Positions 20,505 to 31,254 of a stretch of 64,000 bases of DNA are shown one piece after another. Under the pieces are notes generated by a model. The model was not told the origin of the DNA. It did not search any database and saw nothing but the letters and a program-made list of their open reading frames with translations. Source of the DNA: Azolla caroliniana (Eukaryota; Polypodiophyta); NCBI GenBank assembly GCA_043228905.1, contig JBHGNT010000020.1, positions 8,804,001 through 8,868,000 on the forward strand. The letters are read 5' to 3'. Position numbers and translations under genes: made by a program. How positions within the stretch are numbered: the stretch's first letter is position 1; each line of letters opens with the position of its first letter.

Positions 20505-22989
20505 ATGGCGGGAGAAGAACATGCGCAGGAAACGAAAAAGGACGGCTCGAGGCACAACCCACTATATAAGACACAGGCCTGCGAAGGGCTCACTTTTCAC
20601 GAATTTTCCTACATACAGGCGCAGAAGCACAGAAGAGCGACCCGACGCACAGAGCACACACAGCGCGATCCCGAACAACAGGCAGCAGACGAAGAATTCG
20701 AAGAAATGGTACTGTCGGAAGAGGCACCCCAATGGATGAGGGAGAACGGGTTAAAAGGATTGCTGCGGATCGCCGACGCTCCACCACACGCAGAACCAGA
20801 GCAGGCGGTAGCATCGATCGACATATCAGAAGTCACGGAAGGAGCGGTGCAGGCACTCACGGGGATCAAAGCAGGAGGACTGCAAACAATCGAAAACCCT
20901 TCCAGTGAAATCCTGTTCGAATATTTCGGGGAATACTCTATCAGCAGCAAGGCGTACCGAACGCAGGGCGGAGAGAACCTGCTGTTCGGAGAAGTGGCCC
21001 GCGCTATGATGGAATACGGATTCGTGAATCCCTGTCCCCCAGCCATAGCCAAGTACCGTGCAGCATTCTTGATAGCAGCGTACGAGGGCTTACAAATAGA
21101 CTCGCTCCATTTCATAACCGAAGGATTGAAGGAGGCCATCAAAAATCTGGTGGAAGGAAAAAAGCCATGGGCCGGGATAGCACAGTGGCTAACGGTGTTA
21201 GTCCCACCGGTACTCCCCATCGCACAAAAGAAAAGAAGTCGGCAGGAGACGACGCCGAAAAAGGTCACAAAGCGCCGACAGATCTTGGAGAAACACACCC
21301 CCGGATGGACCCCGCAAGAAGCAGAACAGCAGGGGGAAGGACCATCCCGACAGCAACAGGAACCGGCAACAAAGACAAAACCGGCAGGTAAAGGCAAAGG
21401 GAAAGCGGCCGAGGAGGAACTGGTAGCGCGCAAACCAATCCATATAACGTTGCGACGGCCGGAACCGGAACCAGGGGTCTCTAGACAAAAGGTTCGTCTG
21501 GTAACCGCACCGGAGGAGGAAACGGAAACAGAAGACTCATCCGAACCACTGGTAAGACTCCCAGCAAGACAAGGTCGGGAGAAACGGGCGAAAGGACCGG
21601 CTCCACCAGTGGACAGAACTCAGCAGAGGGCGCAAGGACCATCTCCAGTAGCCGAGGCGGAAACAGCACCGGAACCCGTACCCAGGGAAGCAGCACCGAC
21701 ACCGGTTGGGCCGGACCTCAGAAAACCGGTCATCCCAGAGAAGAAGAAGGAACGAGCGCCGGAGCCGGAGCCAGAGCCAGAGAAGAGGCCGGAAAATCAG
21801 CCTGGCTTAAGTGAGCAAGGCCACCCCGAAATCGGAAGAACAAAGCCACAATGGCTGAGATGGCTTTCGGAGCAGTTATCGGGAGTAGCGGACCAGTTAG
21901 AGAAAGAAGAAACGTGTCGGCAACAGCTGACGCATACAACAACTCAGGAGTTGGTCGCGCTCCGAACACAGATCGAGGAAATGCAAGGGGAGCTGTTGCA
22001 GGCAAGGTAAGGAATTCAACAAGCACAAGCTGTCACCGAGCCGGTCGGGACAACAAGGAAGCAACCAGAACCAGAACCGGAACCGGTAGCCTTGCAAACC
22101 GGCCCTGAGACCGAAAAAATAATAGAAACCTTACGAGAGGAGTTACAAGCTCAGGAGGCATTAAGGGAAAGAGAAAGGGAGCAGCGGAAAGCGGTGGAGG
22201 ATGACAGACGAAAAATGGAAGAAGGCCTCCGGAAAGGTGGAGCCGCTAATGACCGACTGCAAGAAGAAAAAGAGAAGCTGCAGAAGGAGAAGGACCGACT
22301 ACGTCGACATGCCGAACAAGAGATAGAACGACTGCAGGAAGAACTCCGACAACAGAAGGACCGGGACGATCGGTTAAGAGCTCAGGCAACCCGACGCCTG
22401 AAGCAGAAGACGGAGGACTTCGACCGTCTCTACCGAGATCACAAGCAGGCGGAGTCGGACAACAAAAAACGAGCAGCAAACTACGACCGGCAAATAGAGA
22501 AGCTGAAAGAGCAGCTCAAAGAGACCCGATTAGACCTGGCTAAGGCGATGGATGAGGTCAGTGCCAACAAGGAAGCATTGTCGGCGGAAATAGCCCAAGC
22601 AACGGAGAGAAGGAAGGAATTAGAGACGCTAAGGCGGGAAAAGCTGGACCTGACCAAGATCAGGAATGAAGAAAAGGAAAAATCGACCTTCACGATCAGC
22701 AAACTGCAGAGTACCTATGAAAAGCAGAAAGCAGATTACGAGGCCCAGGCTCAGATAATGGCCGACATTATAAAACGGGAAAGGAAGGAAAAGTAGGAAG
22801 CTTATGCGCATGCTAAGGCAGGAGTTGACCGGATCAAGCTCATCATGTCAGGATGGAGTACCCGAGCTCAAGCAAGTATCAACAAAAGTACGGAAAAGCT
22901 ATGGAAGGAGTGGTCACAACAGGCAGCCGAGCTGCAGACACTCCGAGCGGATGCCGAGAATCGGAAGAAGACCGGTGACAGGTTCTATA
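20505..22989 (+). pseudogene. Tat-type ORF3: globular N-terminal domain plus long coiled coil
   Basis: One reading frame runs from ATG 20505 (MAGEEHAQ) to the junction at 22990, interrupted only by TAA at 22008 and TAG at 22794. The N-terminal third contains a conserved-looking block (YFGEYSISSKAYRTQGG, FLIAAYEGL) that is also found in the degenerate fragment at 38137-38530. A Pro/Glu/Arg-rich linker follows, then about 230 residues of heptad-rich Glu/Lys/Arg coiled coil (22092-22796). Extra ORFs of this kind are known downstream of pol in Tat/Retand elements, and their function is unclear. The start was chosen because ATG 20505 is the first ATG in frame after the TATA-like box. Confidence 0.75.
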
Positions 22990-22990
22990 A

Positions 22991-23157
22991 CCGGTTCATA
23001 CCGGGTCTGCATCATCCGGCTCTCCGTAGCCGGGTACTCCTCATCCGGTTCATACCGGGTCTGCATCATCCGCCTCTCCGTAGCCAGGTCCACCTCATAC
23101 GGTTTCCCATCAGCCCTGTTCTTCCCCTTTCCCATCGGAGGGACCTATCTCCCATCA
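22991..23157 (-). repeat. Copia solo LTR, inner part (after Tat insertion)
   Basis: Resumes with CCGGTTCATACCGGG minisatellite units and ends ...CCCATCA at 23157, followed by ACAAC and MULE sequence. Together with 13764-14435 it makes one full LTR with TSDs GCAAC/ACAAC, so this was a solo LTR before (or after) the Tat sequence entered it. Confidence 0.8.
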
Positions 23158-23162
23158 ACAAC

Positions 23163-23490
23163 CTCCATCGCCATCCAGAATTTTTGCATGCAATTGTTTA
23201 TCTAGCAAAAGTCATGTGAGCACATATTTAAGATTAAAAGTCAAGCGAATGTAAAAGCATATGAGTGCAAAATTCATGTGAACCTAGTTTTATCCGACTT
23301 AATCACTCTTAGCTCAACATGAGAACCAATTGCATCATCTGTCACAGTTTGTCGAAGCTCCTTCAAAGATTCAAATTGCCTTCCCTCCAGCAAAGCCGTT
23401 CTATGAGAGACATCAAACATCGAAATGAGAGCGAGATAGAGAGAAGAAGAAGAAGAAGAAAGCATTGGATCTATACAAAATGATGAGAAA
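23163..23490 (-). pseudogene. MULE exon 2 start, intron and exon 1, copy D
   Basis: Matches 13114-13440 and 35650-35960. It holds the start of transposase exon 2 (TIACKNSGWRWR), the 81 bp GT-AG intron and exon 1 (GRQFESLKELRQTVTDDAIGSH). It stops at GATGAGAAA and passes directly into the last 42 bp of a copia LTR. It is the right flank of the solo LTR at 13764-23157. Confidence 0.82.
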
Positions 23491-23533
23491 ATGTTCTTCC
23501 CCTTTCCCATCCGGAGGGATCTGTCTCCCAACA

Positions 23534-23550
23534 AACTCCCCCTTCACTCC
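23534..23550 (-). other. Copia polypurine tract
   Basis: GAAGGGGGAGTT on the minus strand directly before the 3' LTR terminus TGTTGGGAGAC. It is the usual primer for plus-strand cDNA synthesis. Confidence 0.75.
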
Positions 23551-25600
23551 GGCATGGGGTGTCTTCCGGTCCGATCCTCTTCCAGCATGCATCCCGCTTG
23601 TCGGGTGTTAGCACTTTGGTCAGCATATCTGACCCGTTCTCAGCCGTGTGGATCTTCGTTAGCGTGAACTGTTGGTCATCTACTCTTTCCCGGATCCAGT
23701 GATACCTCCGCTGGATATGCTTCGTCCGGGAATGGTAGGCCGCGTTCTTAGCAAGGTGGATGGCACTTTGACTGTCGCAGTAGAGTCGGTATTCCTCTTG
23801 CCGTATACTGAGCTCTCCGATGAAGTCCTTCATCCATAAAATTTCCTTGCCGGCTTCCACAACCGCCATGTACTCCGCCTCTGTGGTTGACAACGCAACC
23901 GTCTTCTGCAGCCTCAACTGCCACGAAACAGCTCCCCCTGCATATGTCATCACATACCCGGATGTAGACCGGCTGGTATCCACATCAGCCGACATGTCCG
24001 AATCGGTGAAACCGTCCAGTTGAGGTTTTCTGGAGCCGAATCGGAGACACATATTTGAAGTGCCCTTCAAATACCGGAGTATCCATTTGACCGCATTCCA
24101 GTGCTCCTTACCGGGATTGCTCATAAACCGGCTCACCACTCCAACTGCGTATCCTATATCTAGTCGAGTACAAACCATTGCGTACATCAGGCTCCCGACG
24201 GCAGAACCATATGGGATCTTCATCATATCCGCCTTCTCTACTTTCGTCTTCGGGCTTTGCTTACCGGATAGCCTGCAGTTTGCCGGAAGTGTCGATCCGA
24301 CCGATTTTGCTTCTGACATGTTGAACCGGTGAAGCACCTTTCTCACATACTTCTCCTGTGACAGCCATAGTTGCTTCTTTAACCGGTCCCGAATGATGTG
24401 CATCCCCAACATCTATCTTGCCGAACCCAAGCCTTTCATTGAGAAGGTCCGGTTGAGAGCCTTCTTCAGCATCCGTATTTTTACTTGGTCTCGTCCGACG
24501 ATCAACATGTCATCCACGTACAGGAGAAGTATCAAGAAGTCTCCTCCTTCGAACTTCTTCACAAACACGCAGTGATCGACCTGCGTCTTGTGGTACCCTT
24601 GATCGGTCATGAAGGAATCGAACTTCCGGTACCATTGACGGGGAGCCTGCTTCAGTCCGTACAGGCTCTTCTTCAACCGGCATACCAGGTGCTCCTTCCC
24701 TTTCTCCACGAATCCTTCTGGTTGCTGCATGTAGATCTCCTCTTCGAGGTCGCCGTGAAGGAATGCCGTCTTCACGTTCAGCTGCTCTACCTTGAGGTCC
24801 ATGCTTGCCGCTATACTCAGCACCATCCGGATGGAGGTCATCTTTACTACCGGGGCAAATATCTCGTCAAAGTCCACGCCCTTCTTCTGCTGGAACCCCT
24901 TCACCACGATCCTGGCTTTGTATCTCGGGGGGTTGCCGGCATCTCCCGGTTTAACCTTGTACACCCACTTGTTTCGGAGTGCCCGCTTCCCTTTCGGCAA
25001 CTCCACCAATTCGTACGTACGGTTCTCATGCAGGGAATCCATCTCGTGCTGCATGGCACTTAACCATTTTCGGCTGTGGGTGTCATCCTTCGCTTCTTTG
25101 AAGCTTTCCGGCTCCCCCTCATCGGTCAGCAGAACATGCTCTGCATCCGGAAATCGCCGGGGGGCCCTTCTCTCTCTGAGAGGATATCTCCGTCTTCGGG
25201 CTTCGGTAACCGGCTCCTCCATTTGCTCTTCATCCGAATCCGATTCGGGGTCTTGGCCAGTTCCGATTTCAGCTTCCTCTACTTCTTCTTCAACTGGTTT
25301 GGTATCCTCACCGTAACCGGCTGGTTCCTCGAGTGCTAACCGGTCTCTTGCCGGTTGGGTCTGCTCATCGTAGAGTCTATCCTTACCAGTCGACTCAGAG
25401 TTCATTATCTTCTTCTCCGACTCCCAGTCGGCGAGCGTCTTGTCCTCCATGAAGATAATATCTCGACTCTGGAATACCTTCTTGTCGATCGGGTCCCACA
25501 CTAGGTAGCCGAACTCATCGTCACCGTAACTGAGGAATATGCATGGCCGGGCTTTGGATCTAACTTTCCTCTCCGGTCCTTTGCTACATGCACGTACGTG
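23551..25600 (-). pseudogene. Copia reverse transcriptase-RNase H (C2)
   Basis: Starting near 25600 in a new frame after integrase: RPCIFLSYGDDEFGY, an acidic linker, the RT core (YKARIVVKGFQQKKGVDFDE, AFLHGDLEEEIYMQQPEGF, LLYVDDMLIVG), a TAG at 24413-24415 where other copies have Gln (RQMLG), and RNase H (DSDMSADVDTSRSTSGY, STTEAEYMAVV, YCDSQSAIHL). The frame is again off by one base close to the natural C-terminus compared with the 61988 copy. It copies element RNA into cDNA; it is inactive here. Confidence 0.9.
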
Positions 25601-26841
25601 AGACACCCGAACACCTTCAGATGCCGGTAGGACACTTCCTTACCGGTCCATACTCTTTGTGGCGTGTCTCCGTCCAGGGGTACTGAGGGTGATCGGTTTA
25701 TCACGTATGTCGCCGTCGACAGTGCCTCAGCCCAAAACTTCTTGGGTAGGTTTGCATGCGCTAGCATACCCCGGACCCTCTCCATTATGGTCCGGTTCAT
25801 CCTCTCGGCCAGTCCGTTTAGTTCCGGCGTCTTCGGCACGGTAAATTCGAGCCGGATTCCCTTCGAGCGGCAGTACTCCTCGAACTGCCCCCGGTACACT
25901 CCTCCATTATCTGCTCGAACCGCCTTCAGCTTCCGGCCGGTTTCTCTTTCCACTCTCGCGTGGAGCTCTTTGAAGACGGATAGCACCTGGTCCTTCGTCT
26001 TCAGTGGTGTGGCCCACAGCTTCCGAGTGTGGTCATCTATGAACGTCACGAAGTACTGCGCTCCGGCATGTGACTTCGTGTCTACTTGACACACATCTGT
26101 ATGCACCAACTCCAGTGGTACATTACGTCTCATCGGTGGCCTTGGTCGGAAAGAGGTCCGGTTTCGTTTACCGGCCAGACAATCAGTGCACTTCTCCAAG
26201 TGCACATTCTTCACTGGAATGAGGTTGTCGTCTGCAAGACTCTTCATCCCCTTCTCGCTCATATGACACAGTCTCTTGTGCCAAAGCTCACCGGCAGTGT
26301 CGGATGGCACGTTCACTTCTTCCGGACATAACCGGGCATTCATCAGGTACAACGTGTTTACCTTCCGGGCCTGAGCCACAATCAGGCTCCCTTTGCTGAA
26401 CTTCATGACACCGTTCCGGATGCTACCCGTGTAGCCTTCATCATCTAGCCGACCGGCTGATATCAGGTTCAAACGAACTTCCGGAACGTGTCGGACATCC
26501 TTCAACAACAACTTGCATCCGGTTGGTGTTGTCAGCCACACGTCTCCTATGCCGACAATTCGGCATGTCCCTTCATTTCCCATCCGGACACAGCCGTGAT
26601 CACCGGCTGAGTAGGATGAGAAGCATTTCCGGTCCGGGGTAAGGTGGAACGACGCTCCGGAGTCTACCACCCAGGTCATCTCGTCGCCGGCAAGGTTTAT
26701 CTCACACTCCTCGGTGATGAGCATCAACTCTTCTTCACTTGGCGCGATTGCCGTCGTCCCCTTCCGGTCAGGCCCCCTCCGGTCTTTACCGTTCCGGTCC
26801 GGGGTCCGCTTCGAATCGGTACCGTCGGTCTCCTTATCTTT
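25501..26841 (-). pseudogene. Copia protease and integrase (C2)
   Basis: Protease with WVVDSGASFHLTPD (about 26660), a pre-integrase HHCC finger (LWHKRLCHMSEKG, CTDCLAGK), and the integrase core with Asp in VHTDVC, Asp in VRADNGG and Glu in PELNGLAERMNR. It ends with FGCLTYVHV and a GKLDPK segment where one base is missing (near 25585), so the frame shifts into RT. It is continuous in frame with gag across the TGA at 26842-26844. Confidence 0.9.
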
Positions 26842-27588
26842 TCAGAAATGCCGACAGTTCTTTTGGAAGAGTCCCGGCTTGCCGCAATAGAAGCAAGTAA
26901 GCCTCCCCCTTGACTTTGACCGTGTCCCCGACTTCTCCCGGTTCTGAGGACTACGATTTCTTTGTCTTCCGTGTTCCGATTCGGTAAGGAGCACTTTGGA
27001 GTCGGAGCTCGTATCTTTATCTTTCCGACGCGCCTCCTCATCTAGCAAGCTCGACTTTACTCTTGCTAGGGATAACCGCTTTCCTTCCAGCCCAGCGTTG
27101 CCCAAAGTGACAACCAACGTCTCCCAGCTATCCGGGAGGGAACCGAGCAGGAGTAGCGCAAGTACCTCATCAGCGAGAGGTACTTCCAATGAAGTTGCCT
27201 GGTGGATCAGCCCCTGTAAGGCATTCATGTCCTCCGCCATGCTGGAGCCATCTTGGTACCGGAGTCTTACTAGCTTCCGGAATACCGACACCTGGTTAAC
27301 AGCATTTTCGTTCTGAAACATTATGTCGAACTTCTCCCAGAGCTCATGACCCTTGCTCTCTTCATTGAAGTTGTTGTAGAGGCTCATGTCGATGAAGCAC
27401 TGTACGTACGCCGTTGTCTTCATGTGCATCACCTCCCATATCGCGGGGTCGATTTTGTCCGGTCTCTTGTCCCCGAACTGAACCGGCAGCCAGAGGTCTT
27501 TAACCACGAGCATATCCCTCATCTTCGACTTCCACACTGAATAGTTGGAGCCGATGAGCTTGAACATGCCGCCAAACGATTCGTCCAT
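26842..27588 (-). pseudogene. Copia gag (C2)
   Basis: Starts at ATG 27588 (MDESFGGMFKLIGSNYSVW), 16 bases inside the primer-binding site, and runs 248 codons through a UBN2-like capsid region to a zinc knuckle (CFYCGKPGLFQKNC; His replaced by Phe in the CCHC pattern). A TGA right after the knuckle stops a frame that otherwise continues into protease, as expected for a single copia polyprotein. Confidence 0.88.
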
Positions 27589-27604
27589 TTTCTGTGTTGA
27601 TTTC

Positions 27605-27616
27605 GCTTTGATACCA
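27605..27616 (-). other. Copia primer-binding site (initiator tRNA-Met)
   Basis: TGGTATCAAAGC on the minus strand, two bases inside the LTR end. It matches the common plant copia site complementary to initiator tRNA-Met at 11 of 12 positions. Confidence 0.85.
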
Positions 27617-27996
27617 CTTGATGGGAACTGATCGTTCCTTATGCGTAACGTTCGCCACAACCGAGATTCTTTTCATACGCAGAAAACAAGAAATGAAGTG
27701 CGACACAAAGGAGAGGAAGATACATAGGAGGTTAACGTGTAAAATCCCAAACAAGGGAAAAAAAAAAACCACGGCAGCCCACAGGCTGCAAACTGTCACT
27801 ATGTATGAATGTACAAAAGAGTGAGTTCACGGAGGCAACGACCTCGGACTCACGATCTTCGCCATAGGCAGCGGTTACAACAGAGGCAACGACCTCTTTC
27901 TCTCTCTCTCTCTCTCTCCATGTACAGTTACGCACACTAATCTCGTGTAATATAGAAAAATGACAACCACAAACAATATTAGTTTGCCCTAAGTCA

Positions 27997-28004
27997 TATT
28001 TATA
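27997..28004 (-). promoter_or_regulatory. Copia LTR TATA box (C2)
   Basis: TATAAATA on the minus strand. U3 would be about 28005-28412 and R/U5 about 27619-27970. Confidence 0.6.
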
Positions 28005-28082
28005 CTAATATAACTTTTCGGCTATTTACAAATATAGCCACGATGGGCTCTCAGAAACATATTTACGAATATGTCTCTTCCT

Positions 28083-28345
28083 CCGGTTCATACCGGGTCT
28101 GCACCATCCGGCTCTCTGTAGCCGGGTACTCCGCATCCGGTTCGTACCGGGCCTGCACCATCCGGCTCTCCGTAGCCTGGTACTCCTCATCCAGTTCATA
28201 CCGGGCCTGCATCATCCAGCTCTCCGTAGCCGGGTACTCCTCATCCGGTTCATACCGGGTCTGCATCATCCGGCTCTCCGTAGCCGGGTACTCCTCATCC
28301 TGTTCATACCGGGTCCCAATCATCCGGCTCTCCGTAGCCAGGTCC
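28083..28345. repeat. 54 bp minisatellite in U3 of the complete copia LTR
   Basis: Five near-identical 54 bp units, each with CATCCGGCTCTCCGTAGCC and CCTGGTACTCC/CCGGGTACTCC variants. They lie about 80-340 bp upstream of the TATA box. Both strands are free of stops through the array because the unit length is a multiple of three. Confidence 0.88.
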
Positions 28346-28417
28346 ACCTCATACGGTTTCCCATCGGCACTGTTCTTGCCCTTTCCTATCCGGAGGGACC
28401 TGTCTCCCAACAGCAAC

Positions 28418-28781
28418 CTCCATCGCCATCCAGAATTTTTGCATGCAATTGTTAATCTAGCAAAAGTCATGTGAGCACAAATTTAAGATTAAAAGTCAAG
28501 CAAATGTAAAAGCATATGAGTGCAAAATTCATGTGAACCTTGTTTTATCCGACTTGATCACTCTTAGCTCAACATGAGAGCCAATTGCATCATCTGTCAT
28601 AGTTTGTCGAAGCTCCTTCAAAGAGTCAAATTGCCTTCCCTCCACCAAAGCCATTCTATGAGAGACATCAAACATCGAAATGAGAGCGAGATAGAGAGAA
28701 GAAGAAGAAGAAAGCATTGGATCTATACAAAACGATGAGAAACGTTGATGTTTCTTCTTCACATCCAAATGAACATACTTT
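28418..28781 (-). pseudogene. MULE exon 1/intron and start of PPR piece, copy E (right flank of copia)
   Basis: Continues the MULE interrupted at 13758/13759: the start of exon 2, the 81 bp intron, exon 1 (GRQFDSLKELRQTMTDDAIGS), then the first 50 bases of the head-to-head PPR fragment. It is cut at GAACATACTTT and joined to Tat ORF3 debris. Confidence 0.82.
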
Positions 28782-28965
28782 GGCACATCTTACGAGCTTG
28801 TGGATTGGTTAACTAAACACTTGTAATTCACTTCGTATCAATTGGCGCACGAACACAAGGACCGGGAAATGATCCAATGCGCACTGTTAGGCGAAACTGA
28901 GCCTAAGGATGAGCAAGAGCTGTAGAGAATCGGCTGACAACAGGATCTCAAGAATAAAGGGGTGG
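28782..28965 (+). pseudogene. Tat-type ORF3 remnant, copy B
   Basis: A short piece equivalent to 6760-6955 (ELVDWLTKHL region, CALLGETEPKDEQEL). It links the copia flank to the next LINE block. Confidence 0.5.
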
Positions 28966-31197
28966 CTATTCAAATGCCTCCTATGCATATAGCTTTGGTC
29001 ATAGCAGATAAAGGGAAAGACTCTAACATGTATCGATGTGTACGGTTTCCCTGTTCCGCAAAAAATATGGTTTTGTAGTTAGGTGAAACATCTATCGTAT
29101 AATGTGTGAAGCGTGAGCCTCCACATTTGTCCCTTGTCAAGACACATTGGCATTGCAAAAAGGCCTCATTTATAGAGGAATCTAGTGATGCATCATGAAG
29201 CAAGTGTCTCACATCCCATCTACCAAACCATTTTTCTTTATCTTGCATCCAACCGGAACACAAAATTTTGCTTTTATGCGTATTTTGGATCTTTTTGCTT
29301 GCTTCCCATGCAAATCTAGGAAGTCGATGTGAGGGACTTTTTTGAGCCTTAAGCATGTATTCAACAACCCTTTCCATGGCCATGATCTCAATGGGAAGCG
29401 AGCCAGTCTCAAGGAGGAGGAGGAGGGTGTAGGGTGTTTGTTTCTTAACTTGTAGAAACTTTGTAAGAAAATATCTATGGACCTTTTCAAACTCTTTCCA
29501 CGTAGATTTTGGGATGCTATGGCCCCATACTTCCACCCCATAGAGAAGGACCGATGTCACCAAAGTGTCGAAAAGATATTTCTTGAGGACCCAACACTTA
29601 ATATCTCCAAGATTGCATGTGTTGTCAAATGCATAGTATGCTCGCTTACCCGCCTCTAAGCGGTGTGTAGCACATTCATTCCATCTATCATTTGCAAGAA
29701 CTTCAAGGCCAAGATATTTGAAGCTGTTCACAAATTCAAGTGGCTCACTATTGTACATAATGCATGGTTTATCTCTTCTTTTTTTTCACAAGCATAATCT
29801 TTGTTTTAGAGCTATTGACAATTAATTTACGATGCATGCAAAAAATTTCCAATGACTTCATAAGATTTTGTGCATTTCCTAAAGTATTTGCAAAAAACAC
29901 TACATCATCTGCATATAGCAAAAGCATAATCACAACATTCCTAATGACAACTTCTTCAACACATTATTCCTATGCAAACTTGGTAACCATTTCTTCCAAT
30001 TCATCAATGCATAGACCAAATAGTGTTGGTAAGAGTGGGCATCCTTGCTTAACACCAATAGTGCTATTGAAAAAATTTGAAAGTCTGTATCTCATACACA
30101 CACAACATATAACCTTCTCATAAATTCGAGAAATTGCAAGCATATATTCACTTGGCACCTCAAGGTCTTCCATTCGGCTCGAAAGATGCTCACGAGGTAC
30201 CATATCAAAAGCTTTCTTGAAGTCTACAAAGCAACAATATAAACCTTTACATCTAAGGTGACTTTCCTCTATTAATACTCAAAGGGTGAAAAGGTGATCA
30301 ATGGTATTATGGTGTTTTCGAAAGCCAACTTGTCCATAAGCTCTCTTACCATGTTTTTTAGCAAATACACTTATCTTTGATTCATTATACATCCAAATAG
30401 TTTTGCCATTAATGAGGCAACCATCATGGTACGATAGTTGTTTACATTGTTTACATCTACACCTTTATGTAAAGGTTTGATCCAATTTGTAGTCCAATTA
30501 TATGGCATACCATGTTGCAATGCATCATTAAACATATCACTTATCCATACATATGTTTCCTTTCACGTCCATTTGAGCATTTTAGCCTTTATACATTGAA
30601 GATCACTTGCCTTACGAGAGGCCAATTTCCTAAGTCCTATGCATAAAAGAAAGGAGACATATGTGAAAGAGAACCATAACAAATCATGTTTCCAGCAAGA
30701 GATAATTCATATAAATTCATACAATGCATACACTAGTCATGAAGAGTTAAGTCACCATAACTCTCAACATGTTTACCCTTTAGATTTCCCCACAATTTAT
30801 CACATGCATGTGCTTTCTCTTGCGTTTGGATAAATTGTTGAGTAACTTCCCATATTGTTCTCTTTCTTTGAATAAGCCATTTATATTCATGCAAATGCTT
30901 TTGGTAATTTTCTTTATCCTTAACTATATCCAAAACCATAAGGCACTTTCGAGCTTCACGACATTTTTTATTAAACCATTTTTTCCTAAATTTCTTGGTG
31001 CATTTCCCCTTATCAAAACTACCACGCATGTACCATAACAGGATCCCAATTCCAATTGGGTTGGGGGCAACGATTGCATATAATGGAAGCCCGAATTGGT
31101 TTGTTTTAAATGTCAAGTCGATTGCCCAAGAGTTGTTTAGGATCAACCGCTCACACATTTCCAATATCCATTGTTTAGTCCATTGTTTAGGGTCCAC
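28965..31197 (-). pseudogene. LINE pol fragment, copy B
   Basis: Same architecture as copies A and C: MDPKQWTKQW at 31197, an RT region with GVKQGCPLLPTLFG and YADDVVF (about 29900-30200), and a C-terminal domain (29758-28970, nearly intact). It has a longer leucine run (LLLLLE, from extra GAG triplets near 29412) than copies A and C. Stops remain near 29945-29970 and 30640-30750. The region between about 30230 and 30640 is coding-like only in pieces. Confidence 0.85.
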
Positions 31198-31254
31198 CGC
31201 TCACACACATCAAATAGGTCATCGTTGCAACAACTTATGACATTGGGGTGTGCT

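Larger units (their letters stand above)
14436..22990 (+). mobile_element. LTR-less Tat-type Ty3/gypsy element nested in a copia LTR
   Basis: An 8.6 kb plus-strand element with gag, pol (protease, RT, RNase H, integrase) and a long third ORF downstream of pol in the same orientation. That order and the extra ORF fit the Tat/Retand group of plant gypsy elements. Neither end has an LTR, primer-binding site or polypurine tract: the left end begins just before gag and the right end stops inside ORF3 coding sequence. Both junctions lie in the minisatellite of the host LTR. Lesions are a frame change between gag and pol (about 15650), a deletion in RT (about 17683), a TAG at 19006, and stops at 22008 and 22794. 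Confidence 0.85.
23492..28412 (-). mobile_element. Nearly complete Tork/TNT1-like Ty1/copia element (C2)
   Basis: Minus-strand element with a complete 5' LTR (27619-28412), primer-binding site, gag, protease, integrase, RT, RNase H, polypurine tract, and only the last 42 bp of its 3' LTR (23492-23533). The order PR-INT-RT-RNase H defines Ty1/copia. The C-terminal region (AVGSLMYAMVC, STTEAEYMAVVEAGKEILW) is TNT1-like, pointing to the Tork lineage. The right flank is GCAAC plus MULE sequence. The left LTR was lost when a duplicated flank was joined at 23491. Two nonsense codons and at least one frameshift disable it. Confidence 0.9.
27619..28412 (-). repeat. Complete copia 5' LTR (C2)
   Basis: A 794 bp LTR with short inverted ends (TGATGGGA at one end, TCCCAACA at the other), followed by GCAAC at 28413. 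It contains a GA/CT microsatellite (about 27895-27918), a minus-strand TATA box (27997-28004), and upstream of it in U3 a 54 bp minisatellite of about five units. It provides the promoter for the element. Confidence 0.93.

Noticed and set aside
14436-22990. Simple integration of a complete Tat element into the copia LTR
   Set aside because: No Tat LTRs, primer-binding site, polypurine tract or target duplication are present at the junctions.
28043-28474. Plus-strand frame with SSGSYRVCTIRLSVAGY repeats as a secreted repeat protein
   Set aside because: It is the forward reading of the 54 bp LTR minisatellite; any frame is open because the unit length is divisible by three. No start context or signal peptide was convincing.
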